Assembly (NCBI RefSeq): GCF_017052585.1
Contig: NZ_JAFFHZ010000001.1
Coordinates: 5,642,001-5,706,000, forward strand
Direction: 5' to 3'
Length of the DNA: 64,000 bases
DNA from: Paenibacillus apiarius
Lineage (GTDB): Bacteria > Bacillota > Bacilli > Paenibacillales > Paenibacillaceae
Part shown: in pieces, positions 61,171 through 64,000 of the stretch
Position numbering within the stretch: the stretch's first letter is position 1
Layout: the number at the start of each line of letters is the position of its first letter
The notes under the pieces: generated by a model
What the model was told of the DNA's origin: nothing
Database searches by the model: none
What the model saw: only the letters and a program-made list of their open reading frames with translations
Position numbers and translations under genes: made by a program

Positions 61171-64000
61171 ATGTCCCAAAATCTTACTATCAATAGTTCC
61201 GAGCTGCTAAGGCGGCTCCGAAGAGAAGGAATGTTTCTATGGGAGGAGAATGGGAGCCTGCGTTACAGGGCGCCCAGTGGAACGCTTAAAGACAATGATT
61301 TACAGGCTCTCAGAGATCACAAAATGGCTCTCCTGGATATATTGCGGGCAGAAGCCAAACCGGTCACCGTCACCCCTGATCCGGAGTCTCGATTTGAACC
61401 TTTCCCGCTTACTGATGTGCAGTCCGCTTATTTGTTGGGGCGCCGTGAGTCATTTGGTTATGGGGGCGTAGCTTGCCACATTTACATGGAACTCAACTAT
61501 CCCGAGCTTGACCCCAAACGGACAGAATCCGTCTGGAAGCAACTGATCTCGCGCCACGATATGCTGCGGGCGATTGTGGATCACAACGGACACCAGCAAG
61601 TCATGAAGAGCGTGCCGCACATGGAAGTGGCTTATACCGACACAAGCGGTTGGGAAGAGCAAAAGGCGGAAGCGAAGCTTGATGAGATTCGGGAAGATAT
61701 GGGGCATCGCATTTACGAAACGAATCGTTGGCCTTTATTTGATATTGCAGTCACCAAAGCGCGCGATCATGCTATCCTTCATCTTTCCATGGAATTTCTC
61801 ATTGCCGATTGGGCGAGCATTTGGCTGCTTTTATCGGAATTTGAGACGCTTTACAAGGAACCGGAGCGGCCATTGCCTGATATTAGCCTCCGTTTCCGCG
61901 ATTATCTGCTGGCCGAACGCAGCTTGCGGGAAAGCACGGCTTATGATGCTGATAAAGATTATTGGCTCCAACGGGCCGATACGTTGCCGCCAGCGCCGGA
62001 TCTGCCCCTGGCCAGACAACAGCATAACCCCGGCACGGCACGCTTCCGGCGCCGCTTTCTTCGACTGGACCCACTTGCCTGGGAGGGGCTTAAACAACAA
62101 GCCCAAAAACGAGGGTTGACACCAACCGCTGTCGTGATGACGGCTTATGCCGCCGTTATCGAGAGATGGAGCCGGAATAAACAGTTTTGTCTCAATCTGA
62201 CGTTGCTGAATCGGCTGCCGCTGCATGCCCAGGTCCATGATATTGTCGGTGATTTCACGTCCGTTAACTTGCTCGCTGTAGATGGGGGAGTCGGGCAAGC
62301 CTTTCATGAACGCGCCAGGACTTTGCAAAAACAGTTGTTTGAAGATTTGGACCATCGCCTGTATTCCGGCGTGGAAGTGCTGCGTGAAGTTGCGCGCAGG
62401 CGGGGACGGGAAGCCGCTTTAATGCCAGTGGTGTTTACAAGCGCAATCGGTCTGGTTGAGCCGGCTCAAGGCAACCCGCTAATAGGCACAATCGGGGGCT
62501 ACGGAATCAGCCAGACGCCGCAGGTGTTCATCGATTGTCAGGCCATGGACAGCTTGGACGGGCTCCAGGTCAATTGGGATGTGCGCGAAGGCATCTTCCC
62601 TGAAGGGATGATTGACGATATGTTTGCTGCCTTTGAGCAATTGCTGCGTTCATTGGCCCAGTCGAATCCAATCTGGGACACGGGCGAAGCCGTGCCATTG
62701 CCTGCCTGGCAGTTAACGGAACGACATCACTCCAACGCCGCAACAGCACCCGTGCCGAATCAACCCTTGCATGAGCGGGTGCTGGCACAGGCAATGGCAA
62801 CTCCGGATCTCCCTGCCGTCATTGACGGCGAAGGACAAGTCACTTACGGAGAGCTAGTCAAACGGGCCGCAGCAGTGGCTGAAAAATTACGAGCGCTGGG
62901 TTGCGCAGCCCAAGACCGGGTGGCCGTCGTTATGGATAAATGCGCGCATCAAGTGGCCGCAGTATTGGGAGCATTGTCGGCTGGAGCGGTCTACCTTCCC
63001 ATTGATACGAAGCAACCGGAATTGCGGCGCTTGGCGATGCTGGAGCAAGCAGATGTCCGCTTTGTTTTGACGTGTTCGACAACTCCGCTCGAATGGCCGG
63101 GCCGATTCGTAACCATTGCAGTGGATCAATTAGAGCCCGCGACGAACAATATGCTTGCATCGGGTGGGGATCCGGACGTGCCTGCTTACATCATTTACAC
63201 CTCAGGTTCCACCGGACAGCCTAAGGGAGTTGTCATCAGCCACCGTGCAGCTGCCAACACCATTGCCGATCTGAACCGCCGCTTCAACATCAACCAAGGC
63301 GACAGGGTGCTGGGGCTTGCGCAACTGAGCTTTGATCTGTCCGTCTACGATATGTTTGGCCCCCTATCGGCGGGTGGCGCTTTAGTGTATCCACGTGCCG
63401 ATCGGCTCACCGATCCGTCTCACTGGGCTGAGCTAATAAGCAAACATGAAGTTACCGTGTGGAATTCTGTGCCGGCCTTGATGCAAATGCTGATCGCATA
63501 TGTAAACTCCGAGCCAAATATAACCTTGCCCAAATTGCGTTTGGCCCTGCTTTCCGGAGACTGGATTCCGCTGACTTTGCCTGATATGATTGCCAAGCGG
63601 TTGCCCGCTTTGCAGGTCGTCTGTCTGGGCGGAGCCACCGAAGCATCCATCTGGTCGATTTACCACATCTATCAAGGTCTTGAGGCGGATTGGCACAGCA
63701 TTCCTTACGGGCGTCCGCTCGCCAACCAAGGATTCCGGGTGCTGGACTCCCGGATGCGTGATTGTCCGGTATGGGTATCCGGGGAGTTGTATATTTCCGG
63801 GCATGGTTTATCCGACGGTTATTTGGCCGATCAAGCAACGACTCGTGAGCGGTTTGTGTTGCACCCGGCGGACGGGCAGCGCCTGTACCGCACCGGTGAC
63901 TTGGGCCGGTACACTCCCGGCGGCGAAATTGAGTTTCTTGGCCGCGAAGATCATCAGGTTAAAATCAAGGGGCACCGGATCGAACTCGGAGAAATTGAAT
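61171..64000 (+). CDS. NRPS with TubC docking domain, Cy-A..., cut by window edge
   Basis: A synthetase, 943 residues visible, frame open at the right edge. It begins with a TubC-type docking domain (residues 1-50: ELLRRLRREGMFLWEENGSL, then DNDLQALRDHKMALLDIL), which takes the chain from another NRPS. A cyclization domain starts at residue 77 (PFPLTDVQSAYLLG). Its DxxxxD motif reads E-F-L-I-A-D (E208...D213), so the first Asp is replaced by Glu. An A domain follows (A3 YIIYTSGSTGQPKG at about 673, A8-like RTGDLGRY, HRIELGEIE at the end). Its specificity code is D-L-Y-N-L-S-L-I-W, again cysteine. A third thiazoline ring is predicted. The ATG at 61171 has AGGAG upstream. A carrier and probably a terminal domain lie beyond the window. 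Confidence 0.93.
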   Translation, partial: MSQNLTINSSELLRRLRREGMFLWEENGSLRYRAPSGTLKDNDLQALRDHKMALLDILRAEAKPVTVTPDPESRFEPFPLTDVQSAYLLGRRESFGYGGVACHIYMELNYPELDPKRTESVWKQLISRHDMLRAIVDHNGHQQVMKSVPHMEVAYTDTSGWEEQKAEAKLDEIREDMGHRIYETNRWPLFDIAVTKARDHAILHLSMEFLIADWASIWLLLSEFETLYKEPERPLPDISLRFRDYLLAERSLRESTAYDADKDYWLQRADTLPPAPDLPLARQQHNPGTARFRRRFLRLDPLAWEGLKQQAQKRGLTPTAVVMTAYAAVIERWSRNKQFCLNLTLLNRLPLHAQVHDIVGDFTSVNLLAVDGGVGQAFHERARTLQKQLFEDLDHRLYSGVEVLREVARRRGREAALMPVVFTSAIGLVEPAQGNPLIGTIGGYGISQTPQVFIDCQAMDSLDGLQVNWDVREGIFPEGMIDDMFAAFEQLLRSLAQSNPIWDTGEAVPLPAWQLTERHHSNAATAPVPNQPLHERVLAQAMATPDLPAVIDGEGQVTYGELVKRAAAVAEKLRALGCAAQDRVAVVMDKCAHQVAAVLGALSAGAVYLPIDTKQPELRRLAMLEQADVRFVLTCSTTPLEWPGRFVTIAVDQLEPATNNMLASGGDPDVPAYIIYTSGSTGQPKGVVISHRAAANTIADLNRRFNINQGDRVLGLAQLSFDLSVYDMFGPLSAGGALVYPRADRLTDPSHWAELISKHEVTVWNSVPALMQMLIAYVNSEPNITLPKLRLALLSGDWIPLTLPDMIAKRLPALQVVCLGGATEASIWSIYHIYQGLEADWHSIPYGRPLANQGFRVLDSRMRDCPVWVSGELYISGHGLSDGYLADQATTRERFVLHPADGQRLYRTGDLGRYTPGGEIEFLGREDHQVKIKGHRIELGEIE

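Noticed and set aside
1..64000. CRISPR arrays, tRNA or rRNA genes, riboswitches, prophage attachment sites
   Set aside because: I looked for regular direct repeats, tRNA-like cloverleafs and known riboswitch cores by eye and found none convincing.

Overview
The window looks like chromosomal DNA of a spore-forming Bacillota, most likely a Paenibacillus or close relative. Reasons: strong AGGAGG-type ribosome sites, frequent TTG/GTG starts, a putative exosporium protein, a CHRD protein, a secreted DUF4855/dockerin protein, an AA10 chitin-active monooxygenase with FnIII and CBM5/12 modules, and IS256/IS3/ISL3 relics. Base composition changes sharply along it: the sulfate transporter genes are GC-rich, while 1-720 and 18150-21060 are AT-rich. 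That suggests a mosaic accessory region.

Layout. 1-7100: end of a DMT exporter, a deleted old-yellow-enzyme gene, a thioredoxin-like protein, a SWI2/SNF2 helicase, a DUF2935 protein and a two-domain GNAT protein. 7167-10680 (minus): a five-gene operon of two small proteins, two glycosyltransferases and a pyruvyl transferase, probably for a cell- or spore-surface glycan. 10956-14895: GNAT, AA10 LPMO, GDPD-type phosphodiesterase, ABM-domain protein. 14957-17881 (minus): sulfate-binding protein and the CysT/CysW permeases, without a CysA ATPase. 18269-20779: AT-rich island with a DUF2089 protein, a small membrane protein, a WYL regulator and a DJ-1/PfpI protein. 21063-22160: decayed CYP102-type P450 reductase. 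22488-28870: secreted and envelope proteins (DUF4855 with a frameshifted dockerin, DUF2243, CtaG, beta-helix protein, CHRD, CsxC-like). 28980-33265: a PEP-synthase/rifampin-phosphotransferase-type gene broken by IS256, IS3 and ISL3 relics that surround an intact GH18 endoglycosidase. 33726-35909: a serine-recombinase-like protein without catalytic residues, and a SulP transporter.

36163-64000 is the main attraction: a salicylate-thiazoline siderophore locus of the yersiniabactin/pyochelin/equibactin type, cut by the right edge. A minus-strand operon of five overlapping genes encodes an ECF-type transporter (S, T and fused A1A2 subunits) and two YbtP/YbtQ-like ABC proteins. A divergent AraC regulator lies next to it. 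The plus-strand biosynthetic genes follow: a type II thioesterase; a fusion of aryl-AMP ligase and salicylate synthase; a 3031-residue NRPS (ArCP-Cy-A-PCP-Cy-A-PCP); a saccharopine-dehydrogenase-like protein; a fusion of thiazolinyl imide reductase and SAM methyltransferase; a glyoxalase-like protein; and a second NRPS starting with a TubC-type docking domain. Two near-identical promoters overlapping near-perfect Fur boxes precede the thioesterase and the ligase/synthase.

Working model (inference): iron starvation relieves Fur. Salicylate is made and activated by one polypeptide, loaded on the ArCP and condensed with at least three cysteines into thiazoline rings. One ring is reduced and methylated by the reductase-methyltransferase fusion. 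The ferric complex is then recovered by the ABC/ECF proteins under AraC control.
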